A DNA stretch of 27,706 bases from JAGPCK01 sp041675505 (lineage in GTDB: Bacteria; Bacteroidota; Bacteroidia; UKL13-3). Below, one piece after another: positions 1-6,735 of this stretch. The notes beneath the pieces are model-generated. The model was not told where the DNA came from. It did no database searches and saw only the letters and a program-made list of their open reading frames with translations. Positions within the stretch are counted from its first letter, which is position 1. The number at the start of each line of letters is the position of its first letter. The stretch is taken from the NCBI GenBank assembly GCA_041675505.1, contig JBAYTR010000020.1, positions 1 to 27,706 of the forward strand. The letters are read 5' to 3'. Both the position numbers and the translations under genes were made by a program.

Positions 1-2
1 GT

Positions 3-149
3 AAAAGATACATTGTAGAGGAAATCACTAAGAATGTGATAATTGGAAGCGAAGAAATCAGCATCAAGTTCAGTTATACCCCATCACTTGCTCATATTTC
101 CCCAGATTACCAACGCAACAGCAAGGGTTCATTGCTGCAATCAACATAA
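3..149 (+). CDS. C-terminal end of a probable large serine recombinase (partial)
   Basis: An open frame enters from the left edge and runs 48 codons to a TAA at 147-149. The translation begins KRYIVEEITKNVIIGSEEIS and continues with a beta-like segment IKFSYTPS followed by a polar tail. The pattern 'I..V...V.IG.EEI.I.F.Y.PS' resembles the C-terminal end of large serine recombinases, which often finish with such a beta segment and a disordered tail. The frame lies antisense over the 3' end of the truncated comM gene, which is where an integrase coding end would lie if the element carrying it had inserted there. The catalytic serine domain would be outside the window, so the family call rests on the tail and the position only. 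The alternative is a chance open frame; its sequence does not look like an antisense shadow, and most of it lies outside recognisable comM sequence. Confidence 0.55.
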   Translation, partial: KRYIVEEITKNVIIGSEEISIKFSYTPSLAHISPDYQRNSKGSLLQST

Positions 150-1176
150 AACTGGCAGGGTATTCAATGCTATATTTAGCACGTGAAATAGTTACGGCCC
201 GCTCTTCCAAAGGTTGACGCATTACTTCCAATACCTTCTTGTCAAATTCGGGCAACTCATCCAAAAACAACACCCCGTTATGAGCCAGAGAAATTTCACC
301 GGGTTGCGGGTTGCTGCCACCACCCACCAAGGCCACATTACTTACAGTATGGTGTGGCGAACGAAACGGGCGCACATGTAACAAAGATGAACCTCCCGAC
401 AGTTTACCGGCTACAGAATGTATTTTGGTAGTTTCTAATGCTTCATGTAAAGTAAGTGGCGGGAGTATAGAGGGGAGTCGCTTGGCCAACATGGTTTTTC
501 CTGCTCCGGGCGGGCCAATGAGAATAACATTATGTCCACCAGCTGCTGCAATTTCCATGGCCCTTTTAATATTCTCCTGGCCTTTTACATCGGCAAAATC
601 GTTGTCGAGTTTTATCTGATTTTCTTCAAACTCTTTGCGCGTATCTACTACTACAGGCTCAAGAGTTGTTTCTCCGTTGAGTAGTTGGATAACATCAGTA
701 AGGTGTGAAACGCCATAAACTTCCAGGTCGCTTACAATGGCAGCTTCACGGGCATTTTGTTTGGGTAAAATCAGTCCTTTGAATTTTTCTTTGCGTGCTT
801 GAATGGCAATAGGTAATGCGCCTTTAATGGGCTTTACTTCACCATCCAGTGAGAGCTCTCCCATTATTAAGTACTTCTCAATTTCTTCCGCCTGTATTTG
901 TCCTGATGCAGCTAGAATGCCAATGGCAATAGGTAAATCATAAGATGAGCCTTCTTTACGAATGTCAGCAGGAGCCATGTTCACCACAATTTTCATGCGG
1001 GGCATTTTATAGCCAATATGCTTGATGGCTGTTTCAATACGTTGCTGACTTTCTTTCACTGCATTGTCGGGCAAGCCTACCAGAAAATACTTCATGCCCT
1101 GACCCACGCTTACCTCAACGGTTATGGTCACCGCATTTATTCCGTAAACAGCACTTCCGAATGTTTTAACGAGCAT
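70..1176 (-). CDS. comM: YifB/ComM family Mg-chelatase-like AAA+ ATPase, truncated
   Basis: Residues 1-170 form the Lon-protease-like ChlI domain and residues 190-350 the Mg-chelatase AAA+ core, with Walker A GPPGAGKT (221-228) and Walker B GVLFLDE (301-307). Family members are about 510 residues; this one stops at 368. The conserved AAMNPCPCG motif reads AAMNPCCCV here (348-356), after which family similarity ends, so the sensor regions and the C-terminal Mg_chelatase_C domain are missing. ComM proteins act as hexameric helicases aiding branch migration during natural transformation; this copy is probably inactive. The ATG at 1174-1176 lies 8 bp after the gmhA stop, so it is the last gene of a dsbD-gmhA-comM unit. 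The cut coincides with the end of a probable serine recombinase gene, so it is best explained by integration rather than by a frameshift; the other frames of 1-120 do not show the missing part. Confidence 0.85.
   Translation of the reverse strand: MLVKTFGSAVYGINAVTITVEVSVGQGMKYFLVGLPDNAVKESQQRIETAIKHIGYKMPRMKIVVNMAPADIRKEGSSYDLPIAIGILAASGQIQAEEIEKYLIMGELSLDGEVKPIKGALPIAIQARKEKFKGLILPKQNAREAAIVSDLEVYGVSHLTDVIQLLNGETTLEPVVVDTRKEFEENQIKLDNDFADVKGQENIKRAMEIAAAGGHNVILIGPPGAGKTMLAKRLPSILPPLTLHEALETTKIHSVAGKLSGGSSLLHVRPFRSPHHTVSNVALVGGGSNPQPGEISLAHNGVLFLDELPEFDKKVLEVMRQPLEERAVTISRAKYSIEYPASFMLIAAMNPCCCVGNLGKYEQVMGYN
110..126. other. Probable attachment-site junction (attL/attR) inside comM
   Basis: Recognisable comM coding sequence (codons for Met-Asn-Pro-Cys at 121-132) ends here, and sequence to the left matches no part of the family. 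The putative recombinase stop codon lies just inside comM at 147-149. The exact crossover dinucleotide cannot be fixed without the other end of the element or an empty site. Confidence 0.45.
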
Positions 1177-1184
1177 GTGGCAGA

Positions 1185-1751
1185 CTAGCTATGTTGTTCA
1201 ATATAATCTATTAAAGCGTGAATCACTTTGATGTGTATTTCCTGTGCGCGGTCGGCATACTCACTGTGTGGTGCACGTATTTCAACATCACAAAGGGTGG
1301 CGGCTTGTCCACCGTCTTTTCCGGTGAGGGCAATTACCTTCATACTTTTACTTCTGGCTGTTTCTATGGCTTTAATTACATTGGCTGAGTTGCCGCTGGT
1401 GCTGATAGCCAACAGCACATCTCCAGCACCGCCTATAGCCTCTATGTAACGCGAAAACACCATGTCGTAGCCGTAGTCATTGGCTACACAACTCAGGTGA
1501 GAAGGGTCAGAAATTGAAAGTGCCGGCAGGGCTTTTCGGTCGTTGCGGTATTTGCCGCTTAACTCTTCAGCAAAATGCATGGCATCACACATACTCCCCC
1601 CGTTACCACAACTGATAATTTTTTTTCCGTTTCGTACTGCCTCGGCCATTATAATACCTGCTTTTTCAACTGCGCTAATGTTCTTCTCATCGGCAATAAA
1701 CTGTGCGAGTATATTTTGGGCTTCAGTAAAATGGTTGGTGATGGAGTTCAT
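1185..1751 (-). CDS. gmhA: D-sedoheptulose-7-phosphate isomerase (SIS domain)
   Basis: Converts sedoheptulose 7-phosphate to D-glycero-D-manno-heptose 7-phosphate, the first step of ADP-heptose synthesis for lipopolysaccharide core. The 188 residues match the usual ~190 and are colinear with E. coli GmhA: CGNGGSMCDAMHFAEELSG (48-66), SISTSGNSANV-like phosphate loop (ISTSGNSANV, 116-125), TGKDGG (143-148) and the C-terminal QEIHIKVIH (170-178). The residues corresponding to the E. coli active-site set are present as H59, E63, Q170 and H178. The ATG at 1749-1751 overlaps the dsbD TGA by 4 bp (ATGA), indicating translational coupling, and comM follows 8 bp downstream. No other heptose-pathway gene is in the window. 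Confidence 0.95.
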   Translation of the reverse strand: MNSITNHFTEAQNILAQFIADEKNISAVEKAGIIMAEAVRNGKKIISCGNGGSMCDAMHFAEELSGKYRNDRKALPALSISDPSHLSCVANDYGYDMVFSRYIEAIGGAGDVLLAISTSGNSANVIKAIETARSKSMKVIALTGKDGGQAATLCDVEIRAPHSEYADRAQEIHIKVIHALIDYIEQHS

Positions 1752-3886
1752 TCCTTATCTTTTAGTGACTGTATTTTTTTGAAAGTTTCAGAGCCTTTGT
1801 CAAGGAATTTTATAAACGCATCCACATCTTTATCGTAAGATCTGGGTTTTGCCAGAAGATTCTCATCACCATCAATCAGCACATATAGCGGCTGAGCATT
1901 GGCGTTAAATTTACGTATTTGTAAATCGAGAGTTTGTTTACCAATATTCTTTTTCTCCTTGTTATCGTAGGGAGAAGTATACCATTCAGATTCAGGTAAT
2001 GTATGTTTATACTCATCAGCATATAATGCCACGACAACATAGTTCTCTTTCAATCTCTTTAATACTTCAGGGTGAGACCAGACACTTGCCTCCATCTCAC
2101 GACAGTTTACGCAACCATGTCCAGTAAAATCGATAAAAACAGGTTTGCCTATTTTTTTGCTGTATTTCAATGCTTGGCAGTAGTCATAAAACCCTTTAAG
2201 ATTGTGAGGTAGATGAAGAAAATTTTCATGTTTTACTTCCTCATCTATACTTTGAGATTTGTCATTCGATGTATATAAATCAATTGATAATGTATGTTGT
2301 GGCGGCATATAACCTGAAAGTGCCTTTAGTGGGGCACCAATCATTCCCGGTATCAGGTATAAGGAAAAGGCGAAAGCAAGTAGTGCAAGCATTAATCTCG
2401 GAACACTTACATAAGGTAAGTCTGAATCATGAGATAGCTTTAATTTTCCTAACAGGTATGAGCCCATCAGGGTAAATATTGCAATCCAAAGAGCTAAGTA
2501 GACATCTCTGTCTAGCAAGCCCCAGTGGTAAACAGTGTCAGCAACTGATAGGAATTTTAATGCAAGCGCCAGTTCTATGAAACCAAAAACAACTTTTACA
2601 GAATTCAGCCATCCTCCGGATTTTGGAAGATTGGTTAACCATTGAGGGAAAATTGCAAACAAAGTAAAAGGAATAGCAAAGGCCAGTGAGAATGCAAACA
2701 TACCCGCCACAGGTCTTAGGTAATTTCCGCCAAACGCTTGTATTAATACGCTCCCAACCAATGGGCCGGTACAAGAGAATGAAATCAACACCATTGTAAA
2801 AGCCATGAAAAAAATACCCCCCATGCCCCCGATAGCCGATTTTCGATCAATTCTGTTTACAAAGCTATGTGGGAGGGTTATTTCAAATAGACCCAGGAAA
2901 GACGCACCGAAGATTAGAAAGATAAAGAAAAAGAGCAAGTTTGGCAACCAATGTGTACTTAGCCAGTTGGCAAAGTCAGGTCCCATAAATATTGCAACCA
3001 GCGTGCCTATTATAGTGTAGATGGCAATAATAAAGAAGCCGTACATAAATGCTTTAAAGCGACCATTTTCCTGTTTTTTTGTGAAGAATGTAACAGTCAT
3101 TGGAATCATAGGAAATACACAAGGAGTGAAAATTGCTCCTAACCCAAACAGAAATGCATATATCATGAAACCCAGTAAAGATTCTTCTGAACTGCCATCA
3201 GAGTTACCTGTTAAATCATCTTTAATGTAACTATCATTTGGAACAGACATGTTCGTTTTTTCACAGATCTCTTTCTTGGTCTCGGTTTGTTTAGGTGAAG
3301 GATTAGGTTCTAGAGACTCTTCATGATTAATAGTATCATCGCTTTGATTAGTATGAGTTAAAGACTCGTTTGTTGTAACAACTGAATTTTTTTCATTTCC
3401 TCCGATTACACTTAACCCCTTAAACTCGAACTCTTCTTCACCGGGCAAACAAATACCCGAAACTTCAGTACAGGTTTGGTATTCGCTGTTACCCTTAATT
3501 ACAGGATTAGTTGCTAGTATTTTTACTTTTTGTCTGAACTCTGCCTTCTCTTTAAAAATAGATACCTCACCGTTCCACACGTCATCAAACTTGTGTTTGG
3601 CGTTGATAGCCTTTACTGCTCCGATGGTTTTGTAGGAAGGATGTGGAGTGAACGTGAAAGAAGCTACAACAGGGCCCAGGTTCGGATCCATATCGTTGCT
3701 GTACATGTACCAGTCTTTTTCGATTACGGCTTTCAGTATAAGCTCTACCTCTTCACCAGTTTTTACTTCGCTTTTGCTAAACGTGTAGGTCCATTTCGCT
3801 TTGGCGGTTTGAATTTGAGCCTTTACCCCGGTGAAAGTTCCGAGGGCTAATGAAAAGAGCAGTAGCTGCCTGATAAATGCTTGCAT
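1748..3886 (-). CDS. dsbD: Thiol:disulfide interchange protein DsbD (cytochrome c biogenesis type)
   Basis: Moves electrons from cytoplasmic thioredoxin across the inner membrane to periplasmic disulfides. All three parts are visible: a signal peptide (1-23), a periplasmic N-terminal domain with cysteines C139 and C146 in CTEVSGIC, a linker rich in Ser/Glu/Asn (about 165-235), a membrane domain of about eight helices (235-520) with the redox cysteines C256 (TPCVFPMIP) and C372 (FSCTGPLVG), and a C-terminal thioredoxin-like domain with a GCVNC motif (C592/C595) in a DFTGHGCVNCREME context. The length of 712 is somewhat above the ~570-residue E. coli protein, mainly from the linker and loops. 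It heads the operon dsbD-gmhA-comM and overlaps gmhA by 4 bp. The 95 bp to the divergent LysM gene would hold both promoters. Confidence 0.95.
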   Translation of the reverse strand: MQAFIRQLLLFSLALGTFTGVKAQIQTAKAKWTYTFSKSEVKTGEEVELILKAVIEKDWYMYSNDMDPNLGPVVASFTFTPHPSYKTIGAVKAINAKHKFDDVWNGEVSIFKEKAEFRQKVKILATNPVIKGNSEYQTCTEVSGICLPGEEEFEFKGLSVIGGNEKNSVVTTNESLTHTNQSDDTINHEESLEPNPSPKQTETKKEICEKTNMSVPNDSYIKDDLTGNSDGSSEESLLGFMIYAFLFGLGAIFTPCVFPMIPMTVTFFTKKQENGRFKAFMYGFFIIAIYTIIGTLVAIFMGPDFANWLSTHWLPNLLFFFIFLIFGASFLGLFEITLPHSFVNRIDRKSAIGGMGGIFFMAFTMVLISFSCTGPLVGSVLIQAFGGNYLRPVAGMFAFSLAFAIPFTLFAIFPQWLTNLPKSGGWLNSVKVVFGFIELALALKFLSVADTVYHWGLLDRDVYLALWIAIFTLMGSYLLGKLKLSHDSDLPYVSVPRLMLALLAFAFSLYLIPGMIGAPLKALSGYMPPQHTLSIDLYTSNDKSQSIDEEVKHENFLHLPHNLKGFYDYCQALKYSKKIGKPVFIDFTGHGCVNCREMEASVWSHPEVLKRLKENYVVVALYADEYKHTLPESEWYTSPYDNKEKKNIGKQTLDLQIRKFNANAQPLYVLIDGDENLLAKPRSYDKDVDAFIKFLDKGSETFKKIQSLKDKE

Positions 3887-3981
3887 ATTGAACTATTAAC
3901 TGTACAAATTAAATGGTTTTGTGAGTAAAAACCTTGCCTGCCTGTGTTCGGCTTTTGGTTTGAGCTCAGAACTTTGCTGCA

Positions 3982-5916
3982 ATGAATTTGCCAAAAGTAC
4001 AATTTATCAGAAGCATTTCCCTCATGGTCTGTCTCACAGCACTCACCATTTGGGGCAAAGCACAGAATGTAGCCAAAACAACCACCGAACAATACATTCA
4101 GCAATACAAAGATGTGGCCATAGCCGAAATGAAACGCTCGCGCATACCGGCCAGTATCACATTGGCTCAGGGCATTCTGGAATCGGGTAACGGTAACAGC
4201 CGTTTAGCTACAGAGGCCAACAATCACTTTGGTATAAAATGCAAAAAAGAATGGACGGGCCGTACGCTTTATGAAGACGATGACGCTCCGCAGGAATGTT
4301 TCAGGGCTTATCCAACAGCTGAAGATTCGTACCGTGACCATTCGGATTTTCTGGTGAAATCTGCACGCTATGCTTTTTTATTTGACCTTGCACCAACTGA
4401 TTACAAAGGCTGGGCTGAAGGATTAAAGAAAGCAGGGTATGCCACCAATCCCAATTATCCGCAACTGCTCATCAACTTTATTGAGAAACACAACCTGCAG
4501 CAATACGATGGAGGAGAATTGAATATTCAACCCGCTTTACCCGCACCGGTAACGGAGAAGAAAGAGGAGATTAAACCTGTGCCGGCACCCGCTGCACTTA
4601 AGGAATGGAACAATTTGCCCGTAACTATTGCTGCCAAAGGAGAGAGTTATGCCCAAATAGCCTTGCGCAACGATATGATGGTGTGGCAAATTTTTAAGTA
4701 CAACGATATTAAACGCGGGGCCAACCCCAGATCAGGTGACACGCTATACCTCAAGCCTAAATTTAATAAAGGAAAGGTGGCTACTTACGAAGTACAGTTT
4801 GGCGACAACATGTACCGCATATCGCAACGGTTTGCCATAAAACTCAAAAGTCTGTATAAACTGAACAAAATGGAGTTTGGCACTGAACCAATGTGGGGTG
4901 AGGTATTAAATCTACAGGGTAAACGCAAAGAGATGCCCCGCTTACGCACCCGTCAGGATGAAATGTTCCGCCCGCTGCTCATACCTCAATTGCCCCCACC
5001 TGCCCCCATACCTGCAGAGGTTGTGATAAAGAAAGATTCAGTAAAGGTGGTTCAGCAGCAACAACCTACACAGGTAAAACCGGAGGAGAAAAAAATAGAA
5101 CCTGAGCAGAAAAATTTGCTGGTGCATGACTCAGCCATTACTGTAAAGCCACAACCGGTAATTGAACAGATTAAAGCTATGCCTGCTGATACTGCTCAGG
5201 TAAGAAAAGAAGTAGAAGCTGAAAAGGCAACGCAGCAGTTGGTGCAAACAGCAAGCGATACTACGGTGCAAAATGACACCACCACCTCCTACCTTAAGGA
5301 AGAACAAATTACTATCTCAGAAAAACCACAGGAAAACATGGATGCAGTTGCCGCTGATTTAAAAGAGTTGCCTCTGGCCCAACGAGCAGATAGCACCATT
5401 GATAACAGTGAAGAAACATTTTTACATACTGTTCAACCCAAAGAAACACTTTATTCCATATCACGTAAGTACAATTTGAAAGTAGCCGTGCTCAAAGACC
5501 TGAATAAACTCAGCACTGATTCCATTCAAATTGGTCAGCAACTCATCGTTAATCAGCACCAAAGCGGTTTTAAACGAAGCAGCAATATTAAAACAGGAAT
5601 TCATGTGGTAGAAGAACAGGAAACCTTGTATGGTATTGCACGCAAATACAACATAACGGTTGATGAGTTGATTGCACTTAATCAATTAACAGATTTAAAC
5701 GCCCGGGTGGGTCAGGAGTTAATAATACTTCAGAACCAAAAAGCTGCACCCAAAGAGGAGGTAAAACCACAGGTTCCGATTTACCACACAGTACAGGCGA
5801 AAGAAACGTTCTATTCCATATCGCGCAAATACAACGTGCCCATTGATGAGTTATTAAAGCTGAATAATAAAACAGATTTTATACTCAGTATAGGGCAACA
5901 GGTAAGAGTAAAATAG
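3982..5916 (+). CDS. Secreted GH73-type glucosaminidase with LysM repeats
   Basis: Peptidoglycan hydrolase of 644 residues. A signal peptide (about 1-28) precedes a glucosaminidase domain (34-176) with ASITLAQGILESGNGNS, where E67 is the expected catalytic acid, and the YPTAEDSYRDHSDFL and AGYATNPNYP motifs of the family. Two divergent LysM-like segments follow (about 211-258 and 267-315), then a Pro/Glu/Gln-rich linker (320-470) and three clear LysM modules (about 472-520, 538-585, 600-644), each with a [ET][TL][LF]Y[SG]I[SA]RKYN core. LysM modules bind N-acetylglucosamine in the wall. A one-mismatch -7 element (GAACTTTG, 3969-3976) sits just before the ATG, implying a very short leader. The last 31 codons are duplicated downstream at 6608-6701. 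Confidence 0.92.
   Translation: MNLPKVQFIRSISLMVCLTALTIWGKAQNVAKTTTEQYIQQYKDVAIAEMKRSRIPASITLAQGILESGNGNSRLATEANNHFGIKCKKEWTGRTLYEDDDAPQECFRAYPTAEDSYRDHSDFLVKSARYAFLFDLAPTDYKGWAEGLKKAGYATNPNYPQLLINFIEKHNLQQYDGGELNIQPALPAPVTEKKEEIKPVPAPAALKEWNNLPVTIAAKGESYAQIALRNDMMVWQIFKYNDIKRGANPRSGDTLYLKPKFNKGKVATYEVQFGDNMYRISQRFAIKLKSLYKLNKMEFGTEPMWGEVLNLQGKRKEMPRLRTRQDEMFRPLLIPQLPPPAPIPAEVVIKKDSVKVVQQQQPTQVKPEEKKIEPEQKNLLVHDSAITVKPQPVIEQIKAMPADTAQVRKEVEAEKATQQLVQTASDTTVQNDTTTSYLKEEQITISEKPQENMDAVAADLKELPLAQRADSTIDNSEETFLHTVQPKETLYSISRKYNLKVAVLKDLNKLSTDSIQIGQQLIVNQHQSGFKRSSNIKTGIHVVEEQETLYGIARKYNITVDELIALNQLTDLNARVGQELIILQNQKAAPKEEVKPQVPIYHTVQAKETFYSISRKYNVPIDELLKLNNKTDFILSIGQQVRVK
5822..5915 (+). repeat. 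Direct repeat copy A: 3' end of the LysM gene
   Basis: This 94-bp stretch, coding residues 614-644 of the LysM protein, matches 6608-6701 at a constant offset of 786 bp with three mismatches by eye (5835, 5838 and 5907 regions). The match stops abruptly on both sides. Confidence 0.93.
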
Positions 5917-5960
5917 ATTATTTATTCAGCAACATTTTTAGGTAAAATGCGGGTTGTAAA
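5916..5960 (-). pseudogene. Remnant of the 3' end of an oxidoreductase gene
   Basis: Read on the - strand, this piece encodes QPAFYLKMLLNK and a TAA stop (5918-5920). The nucleotide sequence aligns with the last ~45 bp of the oxidoreductase gene that ends at 10656, which encodes SNPLFYLKMLLNK: the first 16 positions are identical, then there are scattered substitutions and one small indel that breaks the frame upstream. Nothing further upstream resembles that gene, so only the tail remains. It directly abuts the LysM gene stop at 5914-5916, as expected for formerly convergent neighbours. The longer open frame over 5918-6130 is otherwise not recognisable. Confidence 0.7.
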
Positions 5961-6133
5961 GGTTTGGTAACAATTTCATACTTTTGAGTAAGATGGCAAC
6001 TTCTGGAGAGAGCGTTACAACTTAGCGCAGCGATTTCATGAACGAAGTGAATAAACGCAAAAAAGAGAAGATACTCGTTGCAAACGAGTACCAGTTCGGG
6101 TAAATAAGCGAAGACAAGAGAAGGAAACAAAAA

Positions 6134-6574
6134 ATGATTAGATTGGCATTCTTTTTTGTAATGTTTCTGATGATGTCATGCAGACATTATATGGCTTTTA
6201 AAACGACTAATAGTAAACCACTTTTTTCACAAGATAGAAGTGTAAGATATGAATTAAATCAATTAGGTTTAGATTCAAATGAGATCAATAAAATTAAAAA
6301 AAGATTTAATCTTCATGACCCCATAATTATACCTCGTTATAGAGGTTTTGATTCTTCGCTGTATTTATTTGCTATTTCGGAAAGAAGATTCTCTCAAATT
6401 AGATTAATCCCTTTGTATTACTATAATGGGCGATTATATTTAATAAAAGAGTTTAATTGTATAAAAGAGAATAAGAAATTTATTAAAGGAAAAATTAATG
6501 AAAAGGAGCATAGTGAAATTATTGATGAAATACAGTGGTTGATAGATTTGAATTTGATGCCTTTAAAATGGTAG
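6134..6574 (+). CDS. Hypothetical AT-rich lipoprotein
   Basis: A 146-residue protein I do not recognise. It starts with a hydrophobic signal (MIRLAFFFVMFLMMSC) whose lipobox MMSC predicts acylation at C16. The rest is rich in Lys, Asn, Ile and Arg with no cysteine pair or known motif beyond a mixed alpha/beta look. An AAGGA ribosome-binding sequence lies 9 bases before the ATG (6121-6125), which supports translation. Base composition is clearly more AT-rich than the neighbouring genes, and the ORF lies between two duplicated gene ends, both signs of acquired or rearranged DNA. No terminator of its own is seen before the LysM copy at 6608. Confidence 0.6.
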   Translation: MIRLAFFFVMFLMMSCRHYMAFKTTNSKPLFSQDRSVRYELNQLGLDSNEINKIKKRFNLHDPIIIPRYRGFDSSLYLFAISERRFSQIRLIPLYYYNGRLYLIKEFNCIKENKKFIKGKINEKEHSEIIDEIQWLIDLNLMPLKW

Positions 6575-6607
6575 TGTATACCGGTAGTCTACCATTTATC
6601 ACAGGCA

Positions 6608-6701
6608 CGCGCAAATACAATGTACCCATTGATGAGTTATTAAAGCTGAATAATAAAACAGATTTTATACTCAGTATAGGGCAACAGGTAAGTGTAAAAT
6701 A
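6608..6701 (+). repeat. Direct repeat copy B: orphan LysM gene end
   Basis: Near-identical copy (about 91/94) of 5822-5915, encoding ARKYNVPIDELLKLNNKTD and the rest of the last LysM module with a final Arg-to-Ser change, then TAA instead of TAG. It has no start codon or signal and is not part of a longer gene, so it is a non-functional gene fragment. Confidence 0.93.
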
Positions 6702-6731
6702 AAGAGGCTGTATTTTCAGCACAGCCTCTTT
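6701..6731 (-). terminator. Rho-independent terminator of the PKD protein gene
   Basis: A perfect 11-bp stem (6701-6711 with 6721-6731, AAAGAGGCTGT paired to its complement) encloses a 9-base loop. On the - strand it lies 5 bp past the PKD gene stop and runs into a T-rich stretch. On the + strand it is followed by TATTTTTAG, so it may act in both directions. Its left arm starts right at the end of the LysM fragment. Confidence 0.85.
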
Positions 6732-6735
6732 ATTT

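Noticed and set aside
70..130. Simple frameshift as the reason for the short comM
   Set aside because: None of the three - strand frames of 1-120 shows the expected continuation (cysteine-rich loop, then QKYL.K.SGPLLDRID-like segment), so the missing part is absent rather than out of frame.
5407..5910. LysM modules as a CRISPR-like or tandem DNA repeat
   Set aside because: Repetition is at protein level, with diverged codons and unequal spacing; it is a normal modular LysM array.
5918..6130. 70-codon - strand ORF after the LysM gene as a real gene
   Set aside because: Only its last ~12 codons resemble anything, and these match the tail of the 10656 oxidoreductase gene; the rest looks non-coding and covers the leader of the 6134 lipoprotein.
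5916..6735. Insertion sequence between the two LysM gene ends
   Set aside because: No transposase, no terminal inverted repeats at the edges and no short target duplication; the flanking repeats are gene ends, not IS ends.
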